A DNA stretch of 64,000 bases from Hymenoscyphus infarciens (Eukaryota > Ascomycota > Leotiomycetes > Helotiales > Helotiaceae). The notes under the pieces are model-generated. The model saw nothing but the letters and a program-made list of their open reading frames with translations, ran no database searches and was not told where the DNA came from. The position numbers were made by a program, and so were the translations under genes. This document shows, piece after piece, positions 45,174-54,912 of this stretch (the first letter of the stretch is position 1; the number at the start of each line of letters is the position of its first letter). The DNA is taken from the NCBI GenBank assembly GCA_001414345.1, contig LLCB01000276.1, positions 1 through 64,000 on the forward strand, read 5' to 3'.

Positions 45174-46347
45174 TTCGAATGTGGTTGGGGACTTACTGTT
45201 GTGTTGGTGTGTGTTAAGTTGGGCAAAGTAGGAGCAAAGTTGTATGAAGAGAATCTCCCCAAGAGAAGCCAGAGGGTGGTATACTTGTAGAATTTCACGC
45301 GAGGTTGTTTATATTGTATTTTCTACTGTTCGTTACAACGGGGCCACGTCTCTGAGTAATATTGAAGTGTCTAGCAGGTGCAGATAAAGAATTCCAACAG
45401 TTGAAAACTCCTGTTGCTAAAGTTTCCTTTGAAGAACAAGAATATTGAGACCAACAATTCATTGTGATCAGTCTCCTAGCGCACAACAAAGAGCAAAACG
45501 TTCATTTAGCGCTTTTTGAGCAATCAGTTGATTGTCAAGAACAAAGAGATTGAACCTCTCCTTCCACCCTTTGAAAGAGTTATCTCTCTGTCATTTTGCG
45601 AATATCGCATATAATATGACAATTGTTCCAAGAAACAAGGGTTTGAGGGTTTAACCTAGTCCTTTAGGGCAAATATTCGTATCTCAAACAAAACTTGGAT
45701 ATGATACGTTGCTTCTAACATTTGGAAAAGATATGAAATCTATGAAGACCTTAGCGTCTCCCAGTTCAGTGGCAAAGTATTTTAGCAACGTTCATGGTAC
45801 AAGATGTAGTGCTCAGTGCCTCTTTTGTGAATGATAGCTGGGCAATATACACACTATTATACTCTGGTTACAAAATAATCAAAAGTAGTAACATGGTAGA
45901 TCAATTCTATAATTAGTAAAGAAGGGAAACTAGAGATGTAAGGGAATTAAGTCAAGGATTATGCGATGCGGCTAGTAAAGCTCTTTGAGAAAATATCGAG
46001 AAATGAATTGCTCCAGCAGAACATAAAAATAACGACGAAATTATACGTAGAGAACGAACAATTGTTGGACAGATTTAACCAAACGTTTAGGAGACGAAAA
46101 ATAAACAGACACCGACGCGCTTAAGAGGAAATAGGCTTTGACAGTCTCGAAGACAGGCAAATGTCATTGTTGCGGAATCAAAAAAAATGGAAACAGGAAG
46201 GAAATTAAGGGGGGGATGATACATTTACAAAGAAGTGAAGTTTCCAAACTTAAAGATTTCGAAGTCTAAAAGGGTTGGAAACATTTGAACCCGTAGTCAG
46301 AAAGAAACTGTGTTCAGACTGGATCGGGTATTTGGCGAACTTACCTA
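45174..46347. other. Intergenic, nothing identified
   Basis: Only one short minus frame (45295-45489) without motif. It is the upstream region of the preceding minus-strand gene. Confidence 0.5.
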
Positions 46348-46734
46348 TCATGGGCCACCACCAGGGAAGTAACCGCGTCGAGGCGCAGAATGAGGTTTGT
46401 CGTCCTCTTTACTACCTCGAAGGCGGACTACTGACTGGACAGCTGTGGAAACTCGGTTCCAGAGACTTTCGGGACGATTTCCCGTTCTTTCTTGAGGGGT
46501 TGGGGGGGGCTTGTCACGCCGACCCTCGTCCATGGTACGGGCGACCTCAAGGAGAGCACGCTGTGCTTTCGATGGGGTCTGACAGGTGCAACATCTGTAT
46601 GAGTCCTTGGGAGCATCTTCGACCAAGTAAATGACGTGAGGTGGGTGGAGTGCTTTGTGGCACTCGTGACAGACGAAAGGAGGGGCGAGAGTCGCCGAGG
46701 TAGAAGATCTGGTGCTAAATGCTCGGGATGCCAT
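46348..46734 (-). CDS. Small protein with CxxC...CxxC knuckle
   Basis: 128 residues from the ATG at 46734 (an earlier in-frame ATG at 46818 is AT-rich leader). Residues 22-51 hold C22-HE-C25, then C48/C49-T-C51, giving a possible zinc ribbon (VCHECH ... YRCCTCQ). The N-terminus is Ser/Thr/Arg-rich; the C-terminal half is charged and ends in RRGYFPGGGP. It is convergent with nothing close by; the plus-strand gene at 47504 starts 770 bp away in divergent orientation. Function unknown. Confidence 0.65.
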   Translation of the reverse strand: MASRAFSTRSSTSATLAPPFVCHECHKALHPPHVIYLVEDAPKDSYRCCTCQTPSKAQRALLEVARTMDEGRRDKPPPTPQERTGNRPESLWNRVSTAVQSVVRLRGSKEDDKPHSAPRRGYFPGGGP

Positions 46735-47503
46735 CTTGCTTATTATATTCTGGACATCGAAGGCGAATTTAGCAGAATTTTTGTGACAATTTATAGACAC
46801 TAAATACATTTTGATCATTGCACCAAAACAGATGTAGCTGGGGTTTTAGTGTTACACAACACCTCGTCATCAAAACAGAATAATATATCTTCGTCCCGTA
46901 GTTGATCTCAAAAGGGGCGTTAATTATGACAAGTAGTGGTGGTTAGTCCCAGACCAGACCTGAGCAAGGTACTGCGGGGTGAACAAGTGAAATAATAGCT
47001 TTGCTCAATTGCACGGTCATCAAATACAGCAAAGGGGAGAGTATTTGAGTAAAAGTAAACAACAAAGTTTTAGGCAAAAGGAGGCCCTGAGAAATACCTG
47101 TTGGCCGTCTGTTCCCGATTTGCTTTTTGCCAATTCTAATTAGGTAGGTAGGCGCAATTGGCCTAAGGGGAGAGTTTTGCGCCGAAGTGCGCTTTGGGTA
47201 GGGAGTTGGGACAAAAGTGAATTTGGGAAAGAACGACCTCGCTTACGTCGCGCGACCACTCGCACTTTCCTTGAGAGTCGATCTTTGGAAATCTCGACAC
47301 AACCGTTGCCAGTTCGCCACACCAAGGACGAGCAACGGACACGAAACTACACCTCACCCCATGATGTGTCGAATACTTGTTCACAAATACGAATTGCCCG
47401 AATGCGGTCACAGCTGTATTTTTCTTTCGCGTCACATTCACTGAGTGCCTAAACTAACGGTGTCGCAGTCTTATTCCGCGACTCCTGTCGATACAACAAC
47501 AAT
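46735..47503. other. Upstream region between two divergent small-protein genes
   Basis: No gene seen; several short overlapping frames at 47140-47450 on both strands have no motif. Confidence 0.5.
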
Positions 47504-47929
47504 ATGATCTGCCCGCTTGCGAATTGTGACGTTTTTTACGACACCATCCCGGAGGAGAAGTGCGAGCTTTGCCAAAGTAGAGAAGCATACTTGGCGGAGG
47601 AAAGAAGAATGGAAGAAAAGCGAAAGGAACTTGCCAACATTGAGAGGGAGCTTCAACTCGAAATGGAGATCGAACACAAGAGGGAGAAGCTTGGTGGGCA
47701 GACTATGTTCAAATGGATGTGGAGTGGCCTGCTGACTTCGTCGGTAGCCAAGCTTCGACGTAAGCATGCAGAGACCGAGGGCCTTGAGGACTTCGAAGAT
47801 TTAGAAGATACAGATGAGGAAATAGAGGAAGTAGCGCCACAAGCTAGGGGAAAGAAGTCAGAAGTCCGAAAGGATCAAGAAGATGCGGAAATGGAAGACG
47901 TGAAGTACGAAGCAGACGACGAAAAGTAG
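47504..47929 (+). CDS. Small Cys-knuckle, coiled-coil, acidic-tail protein
   Basis: 141 residues. C3-x4-C8-x11-C20-x2-C23 form a knuckle at the very N-terminus (ICPLANCDVF ... EKCELCQ). Residues 28-65 are a charged coiled coil (EERRMEEKRKELANIERELQ). The tail is acidic (EDFEDLEDTDEEIEEV) with a basic patch (RGKKSEVRK). The layout recalls the proteins at 46348 and 52841. No function assigned. Confidence 0.65.
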   Translation: MICPLANCDVFYDTIPEEKCELCQSREAYLAEERRMEEKRKELANIERELQLEMEIEHKREKLGGQTMFKWMWSGLLTSSVAKLRRKHAETEGLEDFEDLEDTDEEIEEVAPQARGKKSEVRKDQEDAEMEDVKYEADDEK

Positions 47930-48979
47930 AAAAACAAAAGGTGAAGTGCCCGCATCGTGCCATGCATCCACTCTGCTGACGATATTTGTAGCACCTCGAA
48001 TTCTCGAATCACCTTTCGAAATGCAGTCCTTCGTTGAAAGTCACGACACCCAGTAACTGAAAATACTTCCTAGAACAAAGAAGGGGAGATATTTTTCTTT
48101 GGCTCTCGACAAATTCAACATTCAAATAGTATAAGGGTCTTGGTCCATTGGAAAATACCAGAAGAGGCTATGGAAAAGATGCCGAAGGCGTTGGCACGGA
48201 TTGATCTTGAAGTTGTTTTTGATACCAGTCTGGGTTGGGTGGCAAAGCCAGCAGGATAGGAAATTTGTTTTCACAACGGCAGTTTGCCCCAATGACAGAA
48301 ATTATAATCGTTTGCAGATATGTTTTTGACCGCAGCTTGAGGACTTTGTTTCTGTTCGTGATTGGCGGCCGAGTCTACAGAGCATAGTATAGCGGAGCAA
48401 TACCTATCAAATTTGGTTTTACTAAAGTATTTAGGAAAACAATGTTTAAGAAGAAACTAGGTCATGAAGGGTGGTTCGCTACTGGAACTTTAATCCCCTT
48501 TTGTATATATGATATTGGGGGCTGCTGTGATAATGGAACCATCATTACTACAGAGTCCAGACAGAGGCCAGCTCATGATGCCAATAGCTTCAATTTAAGT
48601 ACTCAAGCTACATTTTCCACCGTGGCTCTCAGTACAACTTCAACAACTCAACTTCCAACTACCACCATATCTGCCAGGATCTTTCCCCCAAAAAATCCAT
48701 CTCCGCCGACCGACCTTCCGCAGCCATCTCAACAGCCGACTTGCCCAAAGCCATCGAATCAAACATTAAAAATGGCGCAATTGGCACGCTAAGTGCATGC
48801 TTAGTTTTCATTTGGGCTTCTTGCCATTGAGAGAGAGGACTAAGCCGAAAACTGGAAGTACTTTACCTGGAGAACTCCCCTCGCAGACAAAAAGTCGTAC
48901 AGAAACTTCACAAGGCCAAAACCAACCACACAACTTTAGCGAACAATGGGCAACTACAGTCATCTTTCTCCAACCCATT
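47930..48979. other. Intergenic, nothing firm
   Basis: A 116-codon plus frame at 48442 is Ser/Thr/Pro-rich and lacks any motif. It may be chance and was not called. Confidence 0.5.
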
Positions 48980-49114
48980 TTACCAAGAGTTTCCAGATTC
49001 CAGTGCTACGATAACCTCGATCCGTTCGGGGTATTCTAGAGAGGGAATGATTTTGGCTTGCATCAATTCAACAGTGTGATGACGGAGCGTTGCTTTGTCG
49101 TGGAGAACCAACAT
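48980..49114 (-). pseudogene. Possible fragment of a histone-deacetylase-like N-terminus
   Basis: A 44-codon frame begins MLVLHDKATLRHHTVEL and goes on to IIPSLEYPERIEVI before a stop at 48980. The pairing of an N-terminal VxxHD with a PxxEYPERIxxI stretch about 20 residues later is the start pattern of histone-deacetylase/acetylpolyamine-amidohydrolase proteins. Nothing downstream continues the fold, so if the reading is right this is an orphan fragment. Confidence 0.3.
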
Positions 49115-49880
49115 AATACCTCATTGACATTATCCTCGTTGGTAGATGGGCAATGGGAAGTAAATAATTTAAAGAATTCGAAAATAGAAGAACGACACCT
49201 AAGAACGAGGCTCACCACTTGACCCAGCATAAAGCGACAGGGTATACTCCGGTATCGGCCGTGATACATCGCCTTTTTTGGGGGGTCATCTTCTCGAGAA
49301 ATTCCACATAAATTGACTCGAGGGAAGAAATTGAGTCGGTTCTCAAGGGCTACTTCACAGATCTGCAAGATTGTGATGCCCTTCATGACCTCCTCTTTTC
49401 TATTGCCGAATTTCTCTGGCTTGTAGGGGAGAGTACCTCCCGGATACTCGATCAGTCTCGATGAAGTTTGAGAGCTTGCTAAAACAGGAATCGAGGTCTT
49501 TGTACTTCTCTCTAGCAACTCCAGTACTTTGGCTCGATGGGTTTTGAACAGGCATATTGCGCTTTTGCCATAGTATGTGTTAATAGAGAGAATGGCTCTC
49601 CATACTAGTGTTGCTCTTGAGACATGAGGCTCGTTTTTTTAAAAACACCTGGCCATTTTATACGTGGAAGTGAAAGTAAATTATAAACAACCCATCTGGA
49701 ACACGGTTCGTTTAGTCAAGTTTGAAGAGTATATGTCAATACTTTTCTAGTAGTATGTTCTATATGATACCACCCTGAAGGCTCTCAGAAAATGAATGAC
49801 TGACTGATGGAGAACGGGATCCAAGAATACGGGCCTTGGACAAGCAAAACAGACTATCAAATACCATATAATAGAAGATT
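49115..49880. other. Intergenic, nothing identified
   Basis: A 151-codon minus frame (49063-49518) overlaps this stretch but shows no domain and partly shadows the fragment above. Confidence 0.5.
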
Positions 49881-50567
49881 TCAAGCAATCACAACTCCGG
49901 CAACATCCTGGGCGACATTACTAAAATTAATGTTAGCCAATGATCCTTTCACGCCAAGGTATGAATGATTATACTTAGCTATTTCATCTCTCTGAGGTCC
50001 AAAAGCCCCAACATCACATCCCACCGGAGCCATCATCCGTACTTGCAGCCACTCAGCATACTCGGGAAAAGCATTTATACTCCCCGAAATAGTAGCACGT
50101 TTGACACCCCGAACACCCTCAAACAACCTCAGTACCGAAAAATCCGATCCCCCAAATTGCGCCTGAAAAGCCTCAAGAAACAACTCTTCCATTCCTGTGA
50201 ATGACTCCTCCGCCTGCATTGCAGAAAAGTTGGGATCGCAGTCCAACCTCACACGGATCCGATAACGTCGTATTAATGAAATCATCTTGGCACTCTTCAC
50301 AGTATCATAATAGAGCCGGAGTCGTGGTAGTCCGGTCAGGAGTTCGGCATAGGCGTAGAATAGGTTACTACCGTAGAGAATTGGTTTTGACTCTTCGTGG
50401 ATGGATTTGCAGACTGATAATATCTGGGGATAGATAAGGGGAACATTGACAGGGAGGAGGCTTTCTCTGCTTGTGGTAGAGGGCAGGACTAGGAGGAGAG
50501 TGTAGATTTGATTTCTGATCTCTCCTGGGAGGACGAAGAAGGTTGTTGGAACAATGTTGGTTTCCAT
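49881..50567 (-). CDS. 2EXR/F-box-like fungal protein
   Basis: A single frame of 228 residues. It opens with FFVLPGEIRNQIYTLLLVLP, then LIYPQILSVCKSIHEESKPI and LYGSNLFYAYAE, the hallmark sequence of the large fungal 2EXR-type family (LPxEIRNxIY ... LLxVCKxIHxEAxxxLYGxNxF). The remainder is a helical region without motif. Function of these proteins is mostly unknown. The start at 50567 sits directly before the conserved part. Confidence 0.82.
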   Translation of the reverse strand: METNIVPTTFFVLPGEIRNQIYTLLLVLPSTTSRESLLPVNVPLIYPQILSVCKSIHEESKPILYGSNLFYAYAELLTGLPRLRLYYDTVKSAKMISLIRRYRIRVRLDCDPNFSAMQAEESFTGMEELFLEAFQAQFGGSDFSVLRLFEGVRGVKRATISGSINAFPEYAEWLQVRMMAPVGCDVGAFGPQRDEIAKYNHSYLGVKGSLANINFSNVAQDVAGVVIA

Positions 50568-50895
50568 TGTTTGTCTGGGAGGGCTCCTGGACAGAGGAGG
50601 TGGGGGGTTGAATCAATGAGTAAGGCGATGAATGATATACATATTATTTGACTTGGCGAAATGAAGAGAATGAAGTGATATGTGTTACGTGTGAATAATT
50701 TGAAGTGAGGTGCGGTGCAAAGGAAGTGAAGGGGCGATCTTTACGTCTAGTAAAGTAAATGTGAAACTTTATGCAGCCCTCACTAGCCACACCCATCCCA
50801 CCTGATGCACCGCCACACCCGCTGATGAAATCCAAGCTAAAGTCGACATCATTTTCCTCCCTCCCCATCAACAACTTCTTCAACTCTGACATGTT
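50568..50895. promoter_or_regulatory. Upstream region between the 2EXR gene and the cystinosin gene
   Basis: 330 bp head-to-head spacer. An 82-codon minus frame starts at 50892, four bases from the cystinosin ATG; it is treated as a chance frame. Confidence 0.5.
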
Positions 50896-51818
50896 ATGAA
50901 AATACTGCTGCCGAAAATGGCAGCTTCCGTTCCCTTTCTCGAGTTTATCTCGGCCCTCTTTGGATGGGTCTACACCTTCTGCTGGTCACTATCATTTTAC
51001 CCCCAACCCATCTTGAACTGGCGTCGCTCTTCAACATCTGGAACGACGATCGATTTCCCCGCCATAAATGTCGTCGGCTTCTTCGCATACTTCGTCTTCA
51101 ACGCTGCATTTCTATACTCTGCGCAGATTCGCGATGAATACGCTCAGAGGCACCACGGCCTTACCCCAACAGTCCAGTTCAACGATCTAGCGTTCGCGGC
51201 GCACGCCGTCGTCACCAGCATCATCACCGTCTCCCAGTTCTGGTCAGGACTCTGGGGCTTCGAAAGGAGGGGTCGCAGAGAGCCTGGAGTACGAGTCAGT
51301 AGAGGAATACAAGGGATCATTGCTGGTAGTTTCTTGGGTGTTGCAACAACGGCTTTCATCGTGGTTGTACGGCATGACAAGGATCCCGCAAGCGGATGGG
51401 CATGGATCGATGTGGTGAGTAACACAATTTCGTATGACAGTCGGGTAGCTAATCGCCTTCTTTTCAGATTTACGCAACATCCTATGTCAAACTTGTCATT
51501 ACTCTCGTCAAGTATATGCCACAAGTCATCACGAACTACCGAAACCAGAGCACCACCGGCTGGTCCATCATCCAAATCCTCCTTGATTTCGCTGGTGGCA
51601 TTCTGTCTATCACGCAACTATGTATCGATAGTTACTTGCAGGGCGACTGGTCGGGTATAACTGGAAACCCCGTCAAATTGGGCCTCGGCAATGTTAGCGT
51701 TTTCTTCGACATTATATTTATCATCCAACATTATTGGCTGTATAAAGGGACAGAAGGCAAGGCGTCTGAAGAAGATGCTCTACTTGACGATTCGAATAGA
51801 GAGGAAAGGATTGAATAG
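50896..51818 (+). CDS. Cystinosin homologue, vacuolar/lysosomal cystine transporter
   Basis: Two exons: 50896-51414 and 51468-51818, with a 53-bp intron (GTGAGT donor, TTTTCAG acceptor, phase 0). The product is 289 residues; an ATG at 50917 is an alternative start. Both PQ-loop motifs are present: [16 protein letters not shown] in the first half and [18 protein letters not shown] in the second, matching the proton-coupled cystine carrier family (human CTNS, yeast Ers1). Seven hydrophobic segments are expected. The protein would export cystine from the vacuole. Confidence 0.9.
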
Positions 51819-52840
51819 GTTAGACAGTTGGCCCCGGCGGAAATACCCATTTTTCATATTAACTAGAGCGCTTATGAAAGGTTGACTGGAATGAATTTTG
51901 GTAAGAATTTTTTGTCATCTTTCAGCTATAGTAATGAAAAGGACTGCGTTAGAAAGCCTAGTATCGCTAGGATTCTTGTTTGAGAAGGGTTTGGATTATC
52001 CAAATTCACGAACTTCATTCTTCAAAAAAGATTTGTGATTCTTCTTTATGCGACATCTTGCTTGTTTTAGACAAATTGGTCCAATTCTGTTCAAATACTT
52101 TGCTCAGCTACATGCTAAATAATGCCCTACACCTTTACTGCCAGCAAGTCAAAAACATATCAGAGTTTTGTCTGTCATTCACATTGTCTACACAATTGAA
52201 CCAGGTCACCCAGGGTCTGAAAGGTAAGCCTATTTTCAACCCTCTGACGTACTATTCCATACTCATGATGTGTTTTGATAGTGTCTGTCCTTTAGGTCAC
52301 AGCTAGTCTCAATAAATGCTCTAAGTGAGGGGAAGTCGGTTCGACTTGCTTGTGTTGGCTTTCCCCTTCGCTTACCCCTACACCAAATGGGAAAAGGTCT
52401 CCACTTGAACTCCTCACTCCTCGCCCAAGACCTGACCTTCCTCCACCGGATTCACCTTTCTTCAAACGTGAAGCAATTGAGTAAGAGCACGCAATTGGTT
52501 CTTGACTTGAAGACGCGTTGCACTAAGTCAAGCCTCCTCACAACCCCGCTCGAGTTCGCGCTGCTCTCTCCCTCCTGTCTTCAATCGCTAAATATTTTTC
52601 ATCTCGGCTCTTCTCGCCGCTTAGCGCAACCACTCGATGACCCTTCCTTGCCAGTGTCAATTGAAGTAGACATCGCAGTCACTCTTTCAAGCAGTGTACG
52701 TAATTCGAAACTCACCTTCTGTCAAGTCCTCTCGCTAAATCATCACAGCGACGCGTCCCTCGATTCAAACCCCAGCCTCGATCACCACACTCGTTTATCA
52801 AGACCCCCAACACCATCCACGACCAAATCAAACCGTCGAA
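51819..52840. other. Intergenic, nothing firm
   Basis: A 179-codon plus frame (52387-52926) runs into the next gene in another frame and has no motif; it is probably leader sequence. Confidence 0.5.
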
Positions 52841-53638
52841 ATGTGTCAAGGATACTTCAACACCTACGAGAGATGCCATCACTACTGGCCCACTATCACC
52901 GCTCGCTGCGATATTCCCGATTGTGAAGCCATCAACTCCTTTTCACCAACTAGCAATCGGCCTCCCCAACCTGGCCAGTGCCCTCGATGCTCTCAGCAAA
53001 TGACCAGCCACATGAAAAGTCAAATGCCCCGTCAAATGAGCGGTCAAGTCAACGGTCCATTGAACAACCAAATCAAGGGAGGTGGTCAAATGAGCGGCCC
53101 AATGAATGGAAAAATGACTGCCCAATTCAACGGAAAGATGAATGGTCAAATCAACGGAAATGGAGGTCCCAGGCACAGAAATCACTCCCGCCCTCCCTCG
53201 AACCCTGCATCCATCGAAGACAAAGACCACCAGTTGGCAGAACAGGAGCGCGAACTTTTCCGTCTCCGTGCCTCCAATGAGAAACTCGAACAGCTCCTCG
53301 TCGAACACCAACCCCAAGATCCACCCAACTCCATGCCCTCCAAGCTCGAATTGCGCGGAAACGAGAAGTTCATCGTCGCTGGTATTTTGTCACCATTTGA
53401 TGAGGGAGCTAGGAAATTAGAGGACGGTATTTATAGGGTTAATGAGGGTTGTCGACGTCTTGTCACGACACCGCCGGAGAAGATGAAGGCAAAAGATTTG
53501 GAGGCGTGGAGGAAAGAAAGGAAGGGACATGAACTTGCATGGGATCGTGAGATTCGGAAGGAGGTCCAGGGTAGGATTGATGGAATGAAGATTGAGGTGA
53601 GGGAGAATTTGGAGGCGTTTTTGGCGAGTCTTAAGTGA
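52841..53638 (+). CDS. Cys-knuckle protein with Met/Asn/Gln/Gly repeat linker and coiled coil
   Basis: 265 residues. Cys at 2, 12, 23, 28, 47 and 50 (MCQGYFNTYERCHHYW ... RCDIPDC ... GQCPRC) form an N-terminal possible zinc-binding module. Residues 51-110 are a degenerate repeat of MxGQ/MNGxM-type units (MSGQVNGPLN, MSGPMNGKMT, FNGKMNGQIN). Then comes a coiled coil (EDKDHQLAEQERELFRLRAS) and a Lys/Arg/Glu-rich helical tail. No family recognised. The start is at the first Cys-bearing ATG. Confidence 0.72.
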   Translation: MCQGYFNTYERCHHYWPTITARCDIPDCEAINSFSPTSNRPPQPGQCPRCSQQMTSHMKSQMPRQMSGQVNGPLNNQIKGGGQMSGPMNGKMTAQFNGKMNGQINGNGGPRHRNHSRPPSNPASIEDKDHQLAEQERELFRLRASNEKLEQLLVEHQPQDPPNSMPSKLELRGNEKFIVAGILSPFDEGARKLEDGIYRVNEGCRRLVTTPPEKMKAKDLEAWRKERKGHELAWDREIRKEVQGRIDGMKIEVRENLEAFLASLK

Positions 53639-54912
53639 CTTGCTCGAATCCAGTCTTCGACGAGGGAGCACTTGCTTAGAGTCTACACATGGTAGAAGGA
53701 CTGGGAATGAAATGGGAACTTGGTTAAGGGGCTCCGCATACGAGGCTCTCTGGTGGTTCTTTGTTTTTCACTTCATTACATCCGGTTAGTGGGATCGTCG
53801 GAGTGGAATTTGGGGAACAAGAGGCTTGTATACTGGGATCTTGAATGTCTTTCTTCATGGTTTCTTTCAGCATACTGGCGTTACAGTTTTCAGGCTTCTG
53901 TACATTACATGAAATACGGAGGAAAAAATGTGGCAGGATTGGGAAAGAAGCATAAAAAGGGAAAATTTTCTTTGGGCGAAAATAGAAAGCAAGCAAAATA
54001 CAGTCTCTCTTCTAATTTGAATTGAGTTCATGAAAATCGAAATACTTGGGTTCAGTATTCAGCTCACTGTGAAGCTCTTGTTTCCCCCAACTCTTGGCTG
54101 GTGAGTGAATGATGAAGGATGGGGATTTTTGGATAAAAGTCAGGCCATTGTTAAAGCAGCTGATGTATACTGATATCATTCACTTGCAAGAACTGTGTAT
54201 TATTCTTGGACAAAGAGCACCCCCTCTACCCCACTTACTTCTCAGTTCAGTGTGGCCTCATAAAATCTACTCACCATTCAAAAGCTTTTAGTGCTTTATC
54301 AGCAAATACACCACTCTTATACACTTCTTTATAGATTCTCTTGTCCGTATTACGAATGATTCCTAGTCAACTGTTTACTAAATCCCCTACAAAGACTTAA
54401 TGCCTTTATTACTACCATAAGTAGAAAAATGGCAACATACCACAAGTCTCTGATACTCGTTTGATAGAGGTTTGTAAGATTCTATTATACAAGAGAGATA
54501 GCATAGTGTAACTAAATAGGTTTGGTAGAGAGATTATCTTTCTCATCCAATGCTTACGAGTTACTGGTTCAACTTCAACGTCGCCGATTACTGATGCCTC
54601 GAATGGTTCTTTAAGCATTGTATGTTAAGCGAGGTCGCCGAGCAAGAAAGTCGCCAGATTTCTTTATCTATTGACTCACGCAGTGATGTATTTACTCTAA
54701 CATGCAGTATCCCCCGCCTTGGTTTCCCATCTTCTCTTATAGAACAGCAAGTTCTTCTAATCACATGTGATCCGTTGAAGAGCAAGTCAAAATGTTTAAT
54801 GTAAAAAGAAAAAGCTTCACAGCAAGGCAATAGAAAGCTGGAAGATTTTGATCATTGGTATATGTAATTAAATATCGTTATTCGTTAAATAAACTTAGAA
54901 TGAATGGAAATT
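53639..54912. other. Intergenic, nothing identified
   Basis: Short unsupported frames only; convergent 3' flanks of the neighbouring genes. Confidence 0.5.

Noticed and set aside
48442..48792. 116-codon plus frame, Thr/Ser/Pro-rich
   Set aside because: No signal peptide or domain, and no splice-supported extension.
52387..52926. 179-codon plus frame before the Cys-knuckle gene
   Set aside because: It overlaps the better-supported gene in another frame and shows no motif; it is probably leader sequence.
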